Positions 13,040 through 25,418 are shown, counted from the stretch's first letter. The stretch is DNA of 64,000 bases from Zhengitettix transpicula (GCA_037074705.1 CM073596.1:21488001-21552000), one strand, 5' to 3'. A program made the numbers and translations. The notes: a model not told the origin generated them from the letters alone.

Positions 13040-14037
13040 ACAAGTTATTAAATTTTATTAAACAAAACAATTTTATTAATCCAGATTACAACTCAAGAAA
13101 ATCTCTGTATATTTTTTATATCCTTTTACCTCAACAAATAAATTACACCTATAATCCAGTTACATTTTTTAAATCAGACTCTGTACCCCAGGGTCTTTAC
13201 TGGATTGATAAGGAAACGGAAAACTAAAATTTACAATTTAAACAATGCAATTAAATAAAATGAAAAACGAAATCTGACTGATTACCATTATTTAACAATT
13301 TACAGAATTTATTACTGAATGTCTACTTACAATTTTATTTGGGTTTTTCAGTAATGCACTTTACTCTACAATGCCCTTCTGTGCACAGACTTTTACACAC
13401 GCTTCACAGACACGTTCACTTTATCCTTTTTGATATCGCGACTCCTGACGGCTTGCATGGACTAAAATGTTTATTTTATTTTTAGGCACGGCCACCATTC
13501 AATTTGACCGAATATTTATCACCGCCTCCAAGTCCTCCTCCTTTGCGGTCTACATTTCAACTCCTATGTCTTTCTCGTTCCAACTCTGCCACCACACTCC
13601 ACGTCAATCTCCTATGAGGTCTCCTGTCCAGCTCTCCTCCACCCTTGCTCTCTGACATCTAACTAACTTTTATCTGCTTCCCCCTCTCCTGAATTTTCCC
13701 TTTTTTTCACAGTTTTTGAGTTTCCATGTTCGCCAAACAAACACCAACTGTTTGCTTTCTCAAGCTCCGAGAGCCCCTCAATACAATTAAAATAAACATT
13801 TTCTTTTAATATAATTGTGTGTCCACCAAACCTCTGTCATTATGCCTTTAGGGTTCCGTCCCGATGTCGGCTCTAAGAGCCGGTAAAAGTCAAATTATAG
13901 TCCTTCCCTTCTCTAAGAGCCGCTTATCCATCATTTTATTATCATCTTTTTTTTATATACAAACCACTCAAGAATCCCCAGTCTGAGTTGGTAAACAAGT
14001 CTGACAACAAATTTTATGTCCTTCTTAAATGGGTATT

Positions 14038-14040
<3 letters not shown>
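13040..14040 (-). mobile_element. L-family element, minus orientation
   Basis: On the minus strand it begins TGTAATACCC at 14040 and carries the family blocks CAGTCAGATTTCG and 'ccagtaaagaccctggggt', with a 3' region like 'aaaattgttttgttta'. The 3' end, near 13040, is not sharply defined. It diverges from the 14085 element across an (AT)22 tract. Confidence 0.5.

Positions 14041-14084
<44 letters not shown>
14041..14084. repeat. (AT)22 microsatellite between two L elements
   Basis: A perfect AT dinucleotide run, with an L-family 5' terminus (TGTAAT) facing outward on each side. Confidence 0.95.
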
Positions 14085-14087
<3 letters not shown>

Positions 14088-14800
14088 AATGATAAAAGGG
14101 CAATTAATAATTAGAAATTATTGAACTGAATTGTTGCCGGCGAACACACAAGAGATACAATAATGGTCGAGAAATTGAACAGGCCAAGACATTGTAAAAC
14201 ATAGCGCGCGTAATTTGATGGAGTAGTTAGTCACCCATGAGACCTTGCTGAGTACAGAAGGAATTAAAATTTGTCAGTCAGCTACGAGTGGAGTACCGTA
14301 TAATTAAATTTAGCAGTTGGCGAAGGATTCCAGTCGAGGACGGAACTAAAATAAATTGAGTTGGAAATCAGAAGCGAGAGCATTGAGTTGTGTTAGCAGT
14401 CTGCGAGCAGTGGCTGATGATTTTGTGGTAGAAGTCTCCAGTTTCTGTCGCAAGTTCCAAATAATTGGCAGAGATCTACAGTTTTTAAGTGTTTGCAAAC
14501 AATAATAAATAAATTCAGTGGCCTGTTCATAAGTGTTCGAGATGAAAGTGCGTTGCAGAATCTTTACAATTGCCATGGTACCGGTACAAACTGAGTAAAA
14601 AAGAAACATTCAAATTAAAATTGTAAAAGTTAATAAAAGGTAGAATATCGTCAGATTTCGATTTCATTTCGTTTTTATTCGATTACATTTCGAGAGTTTA
14701 TTATTATAAAAAAATATTTGTCAGTAGTAAATTGTAAAATTAATTGTTCTTTATTTAAAAGACCCTAAGCATTTGGTTGACAAAGCTGTATGTGAAGATG
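14085..14800 (+). mobile_element. L-family element, plus orientation
   Basis: It begins TGTAATGATAAAAGGG directly after (AT)22. It carries 'gtttgcaaacaataataaa' (also at 19259) and CGTCAGATTTCG (also at 41563, 62250 inverted and 63007). The 3' boundary is uncertain. Confidence 0.45.
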
Positions 14801-14804
14801 TCTT

Positions 14805-15615
14805 TCTTGCAGTTCGTGTAAATGCTCTGTTCAGCTCGGGAGTCTTCGGTGGCACTAGAGCCAGGTTCGGCTCGTTGTTCGGTTCGTGCTCGGCAGCTTG
14901 GACGGGGCTTTAGCTTGCCACTGCTCCAAGTCAGTTGTCGGTCCGACATATATTCTACGAATATGGGGCGTGATACGTTATTGCCTCGAATAGGCTGGTA
15001 TTGATGTTTTTAAAAACGAAAAAAATTAATGATGCAGTGGGTTTGTCCAATGATTTATGAAAAGTCACGTGCTGGGGGCATTCTATGTTCACTTTGAGGA
15101 GTTGAGAAAATTTAAAGTCAAGTTTCTGAATTATTTTCGTATGGGTATTGAAAATTTCGACGATCTTACACGGATAGAAAAATCCATTCAAAGCCACAAC
15201 ACATCGTTCAGGAAATGTATTCGTCTATACAAGTGTTGCAAAAAAAACCGTATGTAATATTTATCTGTTTATTTATTATAATAAAATATATTTGTAAAAT
15301 GTCAGCCATAAAAGAAAACATACAATAAAAATTCAACCACCACTATTTATTTCATCCCTACTTTTTCGGACTTTTCAGATGGATTCTAAAATTAAAAAAC
15401 AAAATATATCAAGATCCGACTGTTTAGTGGACACTCAATGTCAATTCCAAACAGAATTTTAATTATCGTGTCTCGAGAGCTCTAAAGTTTGCAGAATGTG
15501 TAAAAAAAATGGAGGTTTTCTCACTGAATTATAAACTTACATCCTTAATTGTAAACTTTTAAAAATAATTTTGTTCTTGAAAGGGACGAATACTTTGTCT
15601 ATAACTTGGTTTTAT
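14805..15615 (+). mobile_element. PIF/Harbinger relic, arm 2, with transposase fragment
   Basis: The plus-strand frame at 15057-15257 reads like the N-terminal part of a Harbinger transposase ('FLNYFRMGIENFDDLTRIEK', then 'SHNTSFRKCI'), before the DDE domain, which is missing. The segment is inverted relative to 12485-12980. The outer left part, 14820-14915, holds GC-rich 'gttcggctcg' terminal-type sequence. No intact transposase or Myb-like partner gene is present. Confidence 0.6.
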
Positions 15616-16150
15616 ACAGACTAAAATTGCAATGACAAAGAATGCTACCAAGATTTTTACACGGAACAATTTGGAATAATAATTTAACAAAGGAAACAAA
15701 AATCAAAATTTATAAGAGCATAATACAGAACATTCTTTGTTATAGAAGTGAAACTAGGCCCCCGACAGAATTACAAAAGAACAAAATTAGAACAGTAGAA
15801 TTCGATTATCTGAGGAGAAGTCTTCAAAAAAAAAAAGTCAGGATAAAATTAGAAGTGAGCTCCTTTGCAAATAGATGAACGTAGCCACGTCTGTCGTTAA
15901 AAGGACTGAAAACCAAACCCTTAAATTGTATGGTCACGTACAAAGACTGGAAAATGGAAGATGGCTAAAAGAATTGTACCAATGGCCACCTTCTGGAAAA
16001 AATAAACGGGGCAGACCCAGATTAAAGTAGAAAACCCATGTGGATACCATAATGGAGGATAGGAATTTGGAAGAGGGAGATTGGAACGAAACAAAAATTG
16101 AAGACGGCAAACCTATAAAAGGGCGAAAAGCCGAAGAAGACCAACTATGC
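15610..16150 (+). mobile_element. LINE reverse transcriptase C-terminal fragment
   Basis: The frame at 15642-15878 has 'LTKETKIKIYKSIIQNILCY' followed by 'LQKNKIRTVEFDYLRRS'. In another frame it continues with 'LKLYGHVQRLENGRW' and 'GKNKRGRPRLK', then 'EEGDWNET'. This is the standard tail of non-LTR (RTE/CR1-like) RTs. Shifts and stops show decay. It is nested between the inverted Harbinger terminal motifs at 14940-14980 and 16155-16200. Confidence 0.75.
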
Positions 16151-16339
16151 AAGGGAATAACGTATCACGCCCCATATTCGTAGAATATATGTCGGAGCAG
16201 TGACCGGCTAAAATGTAGTTTAAACTATTGTCAGGTAAGTGTGAAACAAGCCTTATTACTCTGTAGAAATATTAAAAACATTTTTGTCAGTAAAAAATCG
16301 TTAATTTACACTAAATAGCATTACCATTCCATTAATTAA

Positions 16340-16440
16340 ATATTTCCAGCTGTCTATTTCGTGTGCCACGTGTCACATAAGTAGGATATACAAATGGCGG
16401 ATTCGTTTGCGTGACGTCACATCCCGGTATAACTTCCTTA
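16340..16440 (+). repeat. duplicated promoter-like segment with E-box and CRE
   Basis: It has CACGTGTCACA, then GGATAT, then GCGGATTC, then GTGACGTCACA in the same order and spacing as 34045-34105, which precedes a THAP-type start. The two are related copies of one element, possibly the 5' end of a P-type transposon. Confidence 0.5.
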
Positions 16441-16504
16441 AAACAAGGTAAAGTGTTCAGTCAGGTCACATCTGCTGATGTGTATGGTCAATATTAATTT
16501 ACAG

Positions 16505-16716
16505 TTAAGAATCTGATCGTAAAATTTCTTCTGATTAACGTGTATGAGTTTGGTAGCACTGCATGTAAGAAAACAGCAGCAAGGTTGTCAGTGTTGGTGG
16601 AAACGGTAACATTTAGTTGTACGAGTGAAGCGGTCCATAATTTTAAGTTTAAATGTCTGCAAAATGATCTTGGGGTTAGATTGGCAAGAACAGATCTGTT
16701 GGATTTTGAATCATAA
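16505..16716 (+). CDS. unidentified open frame after a good acceptor
   Basis: The acceptor AATTTACAG ends at 16504. About 69 codons stay open to TAA at 16714-16716, with a central cysteine/lysine-rich part ('YEFGSTACKKTAARLSVLVE'). It lies downstream of the CRE-bearing segment shared with the THAP relic, so it may be a transposon exon. I do not recognise the family. Confidence 0.25.
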
Positions 16717-17006
16717 TCATTGGTACCTGGTTTCAAGAAGGTTAAGTGTAAAAAAGTGGACAATAAAATACGTCACGAGTGTTTAACTAAAATTTATGTA
16801 AAACACAAGTTTATAAATGTGACTAAAATGGATTACTAAGTTTAGTGTCATGAGCATTATATAAAATACATCCTCAGGTTTTCGTGGTAAAGTACCAGAG
16901 GACTGGGAAACGGGCATGACGACAGGAATCGGCTAGAGTAACAATAATAAAAGGGCTTGTACGAGCAGGTATATATGTTATAGCGACATATACTATTTTA
17001 TTAATA

Positions 17007-17040
17007 ACTAGCTGAGTGCCCGGCGTTGCTCGTGTACTTA
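17007..17040 (+). repeat. R-family 5' leader motif only
   Basis: CTAGCTGAGTGCCCGGCGTT is the leader found at 36117 and 46313, but no ~275-bp monomers follow here. Confidence 0.5.
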
Positions 17041-18330
17041 TTTATATAAACTCGAAAAAGTATTTAATTGAATACTTAAATATATTCCTGGAGTATTTCA
17101 GGATATAATTGTCAATTGTCACTCAGTCTTCATACATTACGAAATATTACATTGATGAAATTGTTAGCTAGACTCACAACTAATACAGCGCGAAAATTAA
17201 CTTACATTTTCCGCAAGGATGGTAAAGTAATTCGTATTCTTCATTATCATCATTAGATGGAATATTGCTGTATAAAATTATACTTTTTATTTAAAGAACA
17301 TATTTCTGCTTTATTTCATTCCTAATAAAGGAGAATTTTCTTTGTTCGTTGCGTAGTAACGTCTTTCTCTCGCGTGACGTCATTGTCTCTTGGCGCGCAG
17401 TAATTTAATATTTAATGATCACGGTTTTTAATTATAATTCTTTCCACATGTATGCTAGGCGTTTCTCACCCTCACAGTACCGTTTCTCGTATTTTGAAGA
17501 ATATGTGTACCAATTTTTGTTGCATTCTGTCCACGCGATAAAATTTGTATATTGTTATTGGTATATTGGTATGCAAGAGTGAGTGTACTACGTACGTTAG
17601 TAACAATTAATAAATATACTTCATCTATTTATTTAACGAATTATATATTTTATTTCTGTTGTTAATGTTTACGCGTATAAGAACAATTAATAAATATACT
17701 TTTTAAGTTCATCTATTTATATCATTGATTCATAATATATTTGTCAACACACTATTTTTTTTATTATTACTCTATAATAATAACTTCACGTCTTATTTTG
17801 GACATATTTATTTTATTATCTAAATCTAAATTAACTACGTGTCTGTCATATATAATTATAATAATTCTAAAATAATTACGTATAATAATAAAATATATCT
17901 AATGACAAAACACGAATAAAAGTATAGTAAATATATTCTTTTAATAGATACTCGAAAAATGATGTTAATGAATTTTTCCCGTTACGCGTCAAGGAATAAT
18001 TAAATATAATTCTTAATTACATCTATTTATTTATTGATTGATATATATATATATGTCAACTCATAATTTATTTTTTATGTTGTTAATGCGTGTGTATAAT
18101 TTATTTACATCATTGAACGGACACACAGCAATAATATTAATATAGTTAGCATTAAACGTCGTGTCATTGGATCCATTATTTATTGTTTTAAAATTGTTTT
18201 TCATTGTAATGTCTTTATAATAGGTAATATTATTGTCAGTATTATGCGAAAGACTCAGTTTCATTTATATTTGCATAAATTTGGATTTTATTACATTGAT
18301 ATAATTGTCAGTATATCAGTCTTTTAGACT
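17040..18330 (+). repeat. AT-rich repeat family shared with the foldback at 30.5-31.7 kb
   Basis: It contains repeated 'aacaattaataaatatactt' units, 'atctatttattnn..gatatat.tgtcaac', and GCATTAAACGTCGT at 18150, all recurring in 30490-31740. The sequence is noncoding. Confidence 0.5.
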
Positions 18331-18800
18331 ATAAAATGTAATATTTTATTGCTTTGATTTCCTTGTTCAATAATACGAGAGTTAATCTTGAGGGAGTGTT
18401 TTCATGCATGGCGTGACTTGGGGATTGACGAGTCCTGCATATATACGTTTATTTTTTTAAAGTTTGTTAGTTCTTCAATTTATTTGTAAATTTCAAAGTG
18501 TATTTGCCAATAAAGAAAACGCGAATTCTACTTAAAATCGTAAGTTGTTACTGCACAAAATCCAAGCAGGTGGCCCGACAACTTTATTAAAATGAAAACT
18601 GTGCGCCGTAATATGAATATTGTAGCAATTACAAATATGTAATTAATAAATACGAGTAAATTAGTTCTTTCATTATTGGCGGCGTAACTCTGAGGCCATG
18701 GCGTCGTGACTAAGTGCATTGCTTGGCGAGAATGTGGAGGCGATGATGCTCGCTACAATGTGATTGTCGAAAAGGCATAAATAGACGTGCAGAACTTAGC

Positions 18801-19024
18801 AAATGCCCGACCTACCCGATGCAGGTTTTTCTAGGGTTTTCCCTGCATTTCTTTAGGCGAATGCCGGGTAGGATCCTTAAAGTATAGCACGGGGGCCCTA
18901 GTTATCCCTTGGCTATCTTCCTCTACCCTTCCGCATCCTCCCTTTCAACTCCCTTCCTATGACATTAAAGGGGAGTTGCCCATTGTGAATCAGCCTCATG
19001 TAGCCTGTTGCCCTCAAAAAAAAT
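18801..19024 (+). mobile_element. S retroposon, 5'-truncated, poly(A) end
   Basis: The 3' half of the S family is present: 'tgcaggtttttctagggttt', 'gccgggtaggatcc', 'gggggccctagtta', then 'gtagcctgttgccct' and A8. A short direct repeat TTAGCA flanks it and may be the target duplication. Confidence 0.75.
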
Positions 19025-19049
19025 AAATTAGCAGAGTTCGTCACCAGAC

Positions 19050-19690
19050 ACAGAGCCAGAGTGTGTTAGGAGACTCCAGCAGTGGTTGTGTGATGTTGCG
19101 AGGGAGGCCGTTGGTTATTTGCTCGGATATGTTAAGTAAGTAAAGAGAGAACAGTAAAACAATCAGCGTGGCCAAGCAGTTAGAGCAGATATTCACAGAG
19201 GAAGCTACAGACAATTAGATATTCACAAACAGAAAGACATCGACAGTGTTCTAAGAGTTTGCAAACAATAATAAAGTAGAATCAGTGCAAACGGTCTGTT
19301 AGTGAGGAGTGGAGTAAATAACAAGAAAATTAATCTACAAACAAATTACGTGAAGATTACACGACGGTAAGTAATTCAAACAATTTTTTCATCTATAAAC
19401 TTTATATGTAAATATCTACCGTTAGATTTCAGTAAGAATTCGATAACTTTATTAAAATTCTATAAATTTCAGATTAGGAATAATTCTATTGTCAATTAAA
19501 TTTCATTTTTTGTACTATCTTTGTTAGAAGCCCGATAATTGAGTTCTCACAACAGCCGAGGCATAAAATTAAAAAATTGTTAACTCAACAAAGACTACAA
19601 TTTGTTTAATAAATTTAATAGTTATCTTTATAAATAATTGTTGAAATTACATTCCTTCACTTTCCCCGTAATAAAGAGTGATTAACTTGT
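19050..19690 (+). repeat. diverged L-family segment
   Basis: It shares 'gtttgcaaacaataataaa' with 14490, a donor-like CGACGGTAAGTAA, and CCGTTAGATTTCAG. It lacks the TGTA/TACA termini. Confidence 0.35.
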
Positions 19691-20080
19691 GAGGAAGACA
19701 CTTAATATGAGTCCAGGTGAGTGTAACAGTAGCCGACGGTTCCGGGTTCGAGCCTACTAACAGCTTACATTTTTTGTTTCTTCCAGATTTTTACCAGTCA
19801 CCGTCGAGGTTTGCGACTCTTAAGGGAGATTAAAACGTCCAACCTTCGCCTCGTCCGTGGCTCAGTGGCTAGAATTCTGGTCGGTGTAACGCAATGATTC
19901 TGTGCGTAGCCGGCTGTGGGTTCGAGTCCCGGCGGGGTCCTTACTCCAAAGCATTTCGCTGTCTGCTTCCAAATTCGCTCGTGCAACAACGTAGGTCATC
20001 AGCACCTTACCACGGCCTCAACATGGGACATGTGGCGGAGTTAGTTAGGTTTTTGAATTTTTTCCAGTTTTTTTAATTTT
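19690..20080 (+). mobile_element. dimeric tRNA-derived SINE
   Basis: There are two pol III-type heads. Head 2 has a perfect A box TGGCTCAGTGG (19858-19868) and B box GGTTCGAGTCC (19919-19929). Head 1 keeps a B box GGTTCGAGCCT (19745-19755) with a decayed A box. The body starts 'ttactccaaagcatttcgct'. A second copy is at 31740-32125 on the minus strand. Spacing and fold do not allow a functional tRNA. Confidence 0.75.
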
Positions 20081-20920
20081 TTATTTCAATACAGTGACGT
20101 CAAAGACACCGCAACAGCACGCAAGCAGACGACAATTGCAGACGACGGACGAGGAACATCAACATCTAGCGGATTCTTCTGAACTACGTCAAAAAATTAA
20201 TTAAAAAACTAATTTATACATTATCCTAATCATGCTTTTGGCCTTCTGTTGTTTGCCTTTGACGTTATTCCCAAAAATTATTCATTCGTATATTGCAATT
20301 AAAAAAAACTAAAACAGAAAACTCCATTTCAAACAAAAATGCTTAAGTTGGCACTATTGGCACTCTGCCGCGATGTATCAGCGAAGAGGATCATCATGTA
20401 AATATTGGAGGCGATATTTTCGTAAGTTAATTAATTGCTCTTGTGTGTTATATAACTTTCTTGAGTTTTGATCGTTTAAATAATCGTTCTTTAATGTTAT
20501 GGAATCTTTATCCCCATAATTAGAACTGAATATTTCTTGTTATCTGAAATACCCGATTTAAGACAAGTTCAGAATTAACAAAAGTCAATAGTAGATAAAT
20601 AATACGAACGGGTGTGTTCTAATTTTTTTAATTATTTTGTTATCCATCTAACCCAGTAATTAACTCGAAAACTTTTGTGGCTATTGACAGCAGATGACAA
20701 TAGGTCTCATAATATGTTTTTGCTATTTGTTTATTATTTTACCATCTAAAAGAAATATTATAATCATTTTAAATGTTAAGGTTTATATAATATTCAAAAA
20801 AATTGTGCAAACTGAAACCTCTTTTTAATTAGAGTTTATCAACTATCATAACCTTGTAGGAATGAGGTAACCCTGAAGAATGTAAATGTTAGTTTATTCA
20901 CATATGACACTTTTTTTTAG

Positions 20921-21300
20921 ATGCCAGGTGTCAAGCATGGAATTAGATTTCCTACTTAAATATTGGAAGAACCATAAATCTTTCCTCAAATCATAAATTA
21001 TCTCCAGGTAAGTCTCACACTATTAATTTAAATTGCTTGAATTAAATATAATCAAAGAAAAAAGTTTATCTTAGTATGATTGATTAATTCCTTCGGATAA
21101 ATCAATTCTAGTCTATTTTTTACTGTCCAAAAGAATCCATTTTAGTGTACACTTTGGTGAAAATTACTAAGTAGAGATTAAAATGATGGTAAGATAGATA
21201 TGTGTATTAAATGTTTTCATATTCTTGCAGGACTCGTGTAGGCCGTCAGATATTGGGCTGGGAAGCAGCTTCTGTTGGTAGAAGACAACCTCCAGTTTGG
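20921..21300 (+). ncRNA. candidate spliced noncoding transcript (two exons)
   Basis: Exon 20921-21007 has acceptor TTTTTTTTAG and donor CCAG|GTAAGT. Exon 21231-21300 has acceptor TTCTTGCAG and donor TTGG|GTGAGT. An upstream donor (TTTC|GTAAGTT) lies at 20422, and a further acceptor TTGTTTCAG ends at 24913. Exon 20921-21007 has stops in all useful frames, so I favour a noncoding RNA or 5' UTR. The minisatellite at 23801-24852 would lie in its last intron. Confidence 0.3.
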
Positions 21301-23700
21301 GTGAGTTTGTCTCACTCTTGTTTATGGTGAACATTAATGTGGCTTTTATCAATTTAAAAATTGATAGGTATTTATAAGCTTTTCTTTCATGATTTGATTT
21401 GAAAATTTAAATTATTTTATCAATTTTCTGTAGACTTTGATCCTCAAAGTGTTGGCTATCCCTACATTAATTTGTTATGTTTTACACATTTTAAAATGAC
21501 CATTTTTTTATTTTGGCAAATAATTATCAGTAGTAAATGGACAAAAGCTAGATTTATTGAGTTTTCTATGTGTGGTTTATGGTTCTTCAGTCATGTGTAA
21601 TTGGGTATGTTGTCTTTTAACTGATTAGTCTCAGATCTTCAACTTTTGTTAAAAAAAAATTGAAAACCTTTTTCCATCATATTTATTTTCTTTTGTAATT
21701 TTCCATTTGACCACATTTAAAACAACTAATCAGAGTGACTATGCTCACGTCTGGATGCAAACAGAATGAACTCTTACTGTAGATACATGGATTTAGATTA
21801 TTTTCTTTTTAGTATTTCCATCCTCTTGATGGCACAATTGCTATATAAAACATTCTTTATTGCCATCTGATTTATTTAGACACGTCTACTCACATTCTAT
21901 TCTTATTCTCATATGTATATAGATATTCCTGTGAAGATATTATGTAAAACTCTCTCCTTATTTAAAAAGCTAACAACACACTTCAATTTTTGGGTACTCC
22001 AACTACCTTTTTTCATCTACATATCACAATGTTTTTTTTGTTCAAATACACCAATATTATTAAATTTTTTACAATCTTTGGACACTATTTACAAATTATT
22101 TAGACCAAACTAGACCACCAACTACATTTGACTCCCCTCACTCCAATTGAATCCAGGAAACTCTGTCCTTAGAGCATGTATAAAAAATTCTCTAGATTCA
22201 GTGGAAACAATACAGGCTGTCAGGCTCACTTCAATATTATGTACCTCATTCCTGCAGCTCTAAAATTTTCAACAATTCTAATTCGTTATTGTTCCACTCC
22301 CCGGGTTAAATGTGTGAGAAGAAAGATTCCTGACACATGAAAGATAGTTTAAAGTTTTCCTTTTCCTAAATTAGATCCCCCTTCCAAGTTTCAGAATGTG
22401 TGTATTACTCTATCATTGTGGTGACTATATTGACACTTCTGCCACTTTCTATGACTTTACCTGGCTTTATTTAATTTTTTTGTCTGTTATTCACATCTTC
22501 AGCACCCAATTTGGTTTCTTCAACAATTAACACAGCCTAATGACCTGTATATTGTCATTCTTGTATACATCTTTATTCGAGCTTTACATGTCAATGTTCT
22601 TTTGACTGAACCAGTCTTCCAGTTACTATTGCTGCACTTGTCTGATTCACAAACAAGTTAACTTGCAGGATTCTGCATGTCTACAAATTGCTCCAAGAGG
22701 CAAGCTTCTCGTGCTCTCAGTCTTGTTTCCTTGGTCCACAAAATAGGGTGTTCAGAATTTAAAAAAAAAATAACTATGGCATTATGCTTCTTCAAAACTT
22801 AGAACCTTAATCATGCTTCTTGTTTTGATAAAAGTAACCAACTGTCCAAAAAGAGAGGATAATGTGAGAGTACCTCATTCTTTGCCTCCTGTCTGTTTGG
22901 CACAATACCTATTTCATAACTTCTTTAGACTTCTACCATAAAAATGTAATTACAAGACTACAATAAAAGAATCACTTGTTTCCTATTACATTCTTTGAGT
23001 TTTCTTATTTATTTATTTTAGCAGTTGTCATTAGGTATCATTATTTCTTCTGCCCTATTGCAAGCTAGGCCTTGTCTGTTGAAGAATGGAATCACATAAT
23101 CTTGTTTCTCTGCCAAAATATTTGGGTGTGTTCTTAGATACTAATTCGTATTTCTACACAGCAATTTTCTTCAAAAAACTGAGACTACATATTGTTTAAC
23201 ATTTTCCTGGATTTTATTGTTAGTGCCCAGATTAACTGTTTAGAGAATCCGTGACTGGTGATAATAAAAATTTATTATGTAGTGGCCCATAACTTAAAAT
23301 GTATCTTGTTTAATCACTTTTCGTTTTGTGAACAGGTTCACATTATATCTTGAGATGAAATTCCTCATGCTGTGTGAATTTCAGATGAATGTATCAGTTC
23401 AAACACAATGTTTTATCTTTGTTAATTCTACTCTTTCAATCTGTAATCATCTCAACCTTAAGAAACTATTTCTCATTGTGTCTATTCTAGATGAATGAAT
23501 TGTTTCGAATATGAAGTTTTATCATTTTATGCCAATTTTTCCTTCAATCTATAATCTTGTGTCATTTAAGCCTTTTGCTCTATCTTTACTTGATGGTATA
23601 AATCTATTTATAACTCATGTCTCTTAACATTAAACTCACTCTCCTTCAACAATGTGCAGCTATGTATCTTTCTAGTACAACTGTAGTAGAATCATCATAG
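21301..23700. other. no gene recognised
   Basis: AT-rich with moderate complexity. No family motif, RNA gene or repeat shared with the rest of the window was identified. Confidence 0.4.
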
Positions 23701-23800
23701 TTTCTTGCTGTATTGGGGAGTCCAATAAAAAAAAACCTATCTCCAGTGTTTTAAACAATTGGTCAGATCACATTATAGTTTGCCAAGCTAACGGGGAGTC

Positions 23801-24852
23801 CAGAAATAAACTATCTCCAAGTAATTGCAGCTCCTTTCCATATCGGTGTGCCCAGAAATAAACTATCTCCAAGTAATTGCAGCTCCTTGCCGTAGTAGTG
23901 TGCCCAGAAATAAACTATCTCCAAGTAATTGCAGCTCCTTGCCGTATGTGTGTCCAGAAATAAACTATCTCCAAGTAATTGCAGCTCCTTGCCGTAGCGG
24001 TGTGCCCAGAAATAAACTATCTCCAAGTAATTGCAGCTCCTTGCCGTATGTGTGTCCAGAAATAAACTATCTCCAAGTAATTGCAGCTCCTTGCCGTAGC
24101 GGTGTGCCCAGAAATAAACTATCTCCAAGTAATTGCAGCTCCTTTCCATATCGGTGTGCCCAGAAATAAACTATCTCCAAGTAATTGCAGCTCCTTGCCG
24201 TAGTAGTGTGCCCAGAAATAAACTATCTCCAAGTAATTGCAGCTCCTTGCCGTAGCGGTGTGCCCAGAAATAAACTATCTCCAAGTAATTGCAGCTCCTT
24301 GCCGTATGTGTGTCCAGAAATAAACTATCTCCAAGTAATTGCAGCTCCTTGCCGTAGCGGTGTGCCCAGAAATAAACTATCTCCAAGTAATTGCAGCTCC
24401 TTGCCGTATGTGTGTCCAGAAATAAACTATCTCCAAGTAATTGCAGCTCCTTGCCGTAGCGGTGTGCCCAGAAATAAACTATCTCCAAGTAATTGCAGCT
24501 CCTTTCCATATCGGTGTGTCCAGAAATAAACTATCTCCAAGTAATTGCAGCTCCTTGCCGTAGTAGTGTGCCCAGGAATAAACTATCTGCAAGTAATTGC
24601 AGCTCCTTTCCACAGTGGTGTGCCCAGAAATAAACTATCTCCAAGTAATTGCAGCTCCTTTCCGTAGTGGTGTGCCCAGAAATAAACTATCTCCAAGTAA
24701 TTGCAGCTCCTTTCCGTAGTGGTGTGCCCAGAAATAAACTATCTCCAAGTAATTGCAGCTCCTTGCCGTATCGGTGTGCCCAGAAATAAACTATCTCCAA
24801 GTAATTGCAGCTCCTTGCCGTATCGGTGTGCCCAGAAATAAACTATCTCCAA
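23801..24852. repeat. 52/50-bp minisatellite, 20 full copies, with higher-order repeat
   Basis: Each unit begins CAGAAATAAACTATCTCC. Units differ in a short tail: type A 'tttccatatcggtgtgcc', B 'ttgccgtagtagtgtgcc', C 'ttgccgtatgtgtgtc' (2 bp shorter), D 'ttgccgtagcggtgtgcc'. Order from 23801: A B C D C D, then A B D C D C D, then A B, then five less regular units and a 20-bp partial. The second block (24109-24468) is 360 bp, and blocks with the same order give near-identical long frames on both strands that are not genes. A diverged founder-like unit is visible near 23715. Confidence 0.97.
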
Positions 24853-25179
24853 ATAATAGCTATTGGGAACTTGGTTTATTTTTATCTCATGTTTTATGTA
24901 CTGCTTGTTTCAGATTTTTGTTGAGGAGTGTATAGACTGGGGGCTTTAAACCCTTTGCCCATTCGCTCCTCAAAACGCTGGACTGGGAAGCTGTGGAAGC
25001 TAAAAAGTTTCAACGTTGAACAGAAAAGATTTTTTTTTGAGTTGGACTTAGGGCACTTTTTTTAGTGCCTTTTTGGCTTTGAGCAGCTACTTTTGTTAAT
25101 TGAAATTGAACTAAATTGTAAAATTTGAAATTACTTTTGAAAATTCTTACAATTATATAAATCATTGACCATTCAAAAA

Positions 25180-25297
25180 TACAAGCCATTTTATTTTAAC
25201 AATTTAATTTTACTTTCATATACAAGTTTGAAAAAAACAGAAAATTTTACAATAGACTTCTTGTAACCCCAGCACAACAGGAACAATTGGCCAAATC
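25180..25297 (-). ncRNA. candidate terminal exon of a minus-strand transcript
   Basis: On the minus strand, acceptor TTTTGTTTCAG precedes position 25297, and an AATAAA signal lies on the minus strand near 25190. Together with exon 25375-25418 (acceptor TTTTTGCAG, donor TTG|GTGAGT) it forms the 3' end of a spliced transcript. No convincing frame runs through. Confidence 0.35.
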
Positions 25298-25374
25298 CTG
25301 AAACAAAAGAAAATACAATTAGAACACTTCACCTAGTAAGATAAAGAAAAATAAGAGTAGTCATGAAAACTCAC

Positions 25375-25418
25375 CAACAAATGCAGAACTCCATCCTCTT
25401 CACAAATAAGGAATCAAT
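25375..25418 (-). ncRNA. candidate 44-bp internal exon, minus strand
   Basis: Bounded by a good minus-strand acceptor and a GTGAGT donor. One frame is open but does not join to an identifiable protein. Confidence 0.35.

Noticed and set aside
19855..19935. A tRNA gene on the plus strand with perfect A and B boxes
   Set aside because: The arms do not fold into a cloverleaf with a proper anticodon stem and acceptor, and a second copy with the same 5' and 3' extension shows it is a SINE head.
23811..24529. Four long frames of about 112-114 codons on both strands in the minisatellite
   Set aside because: They arise because 52- and 50-bp units leave several frames open. The repeated peptide is a by-product of the array on both strands, with no start context or homology.
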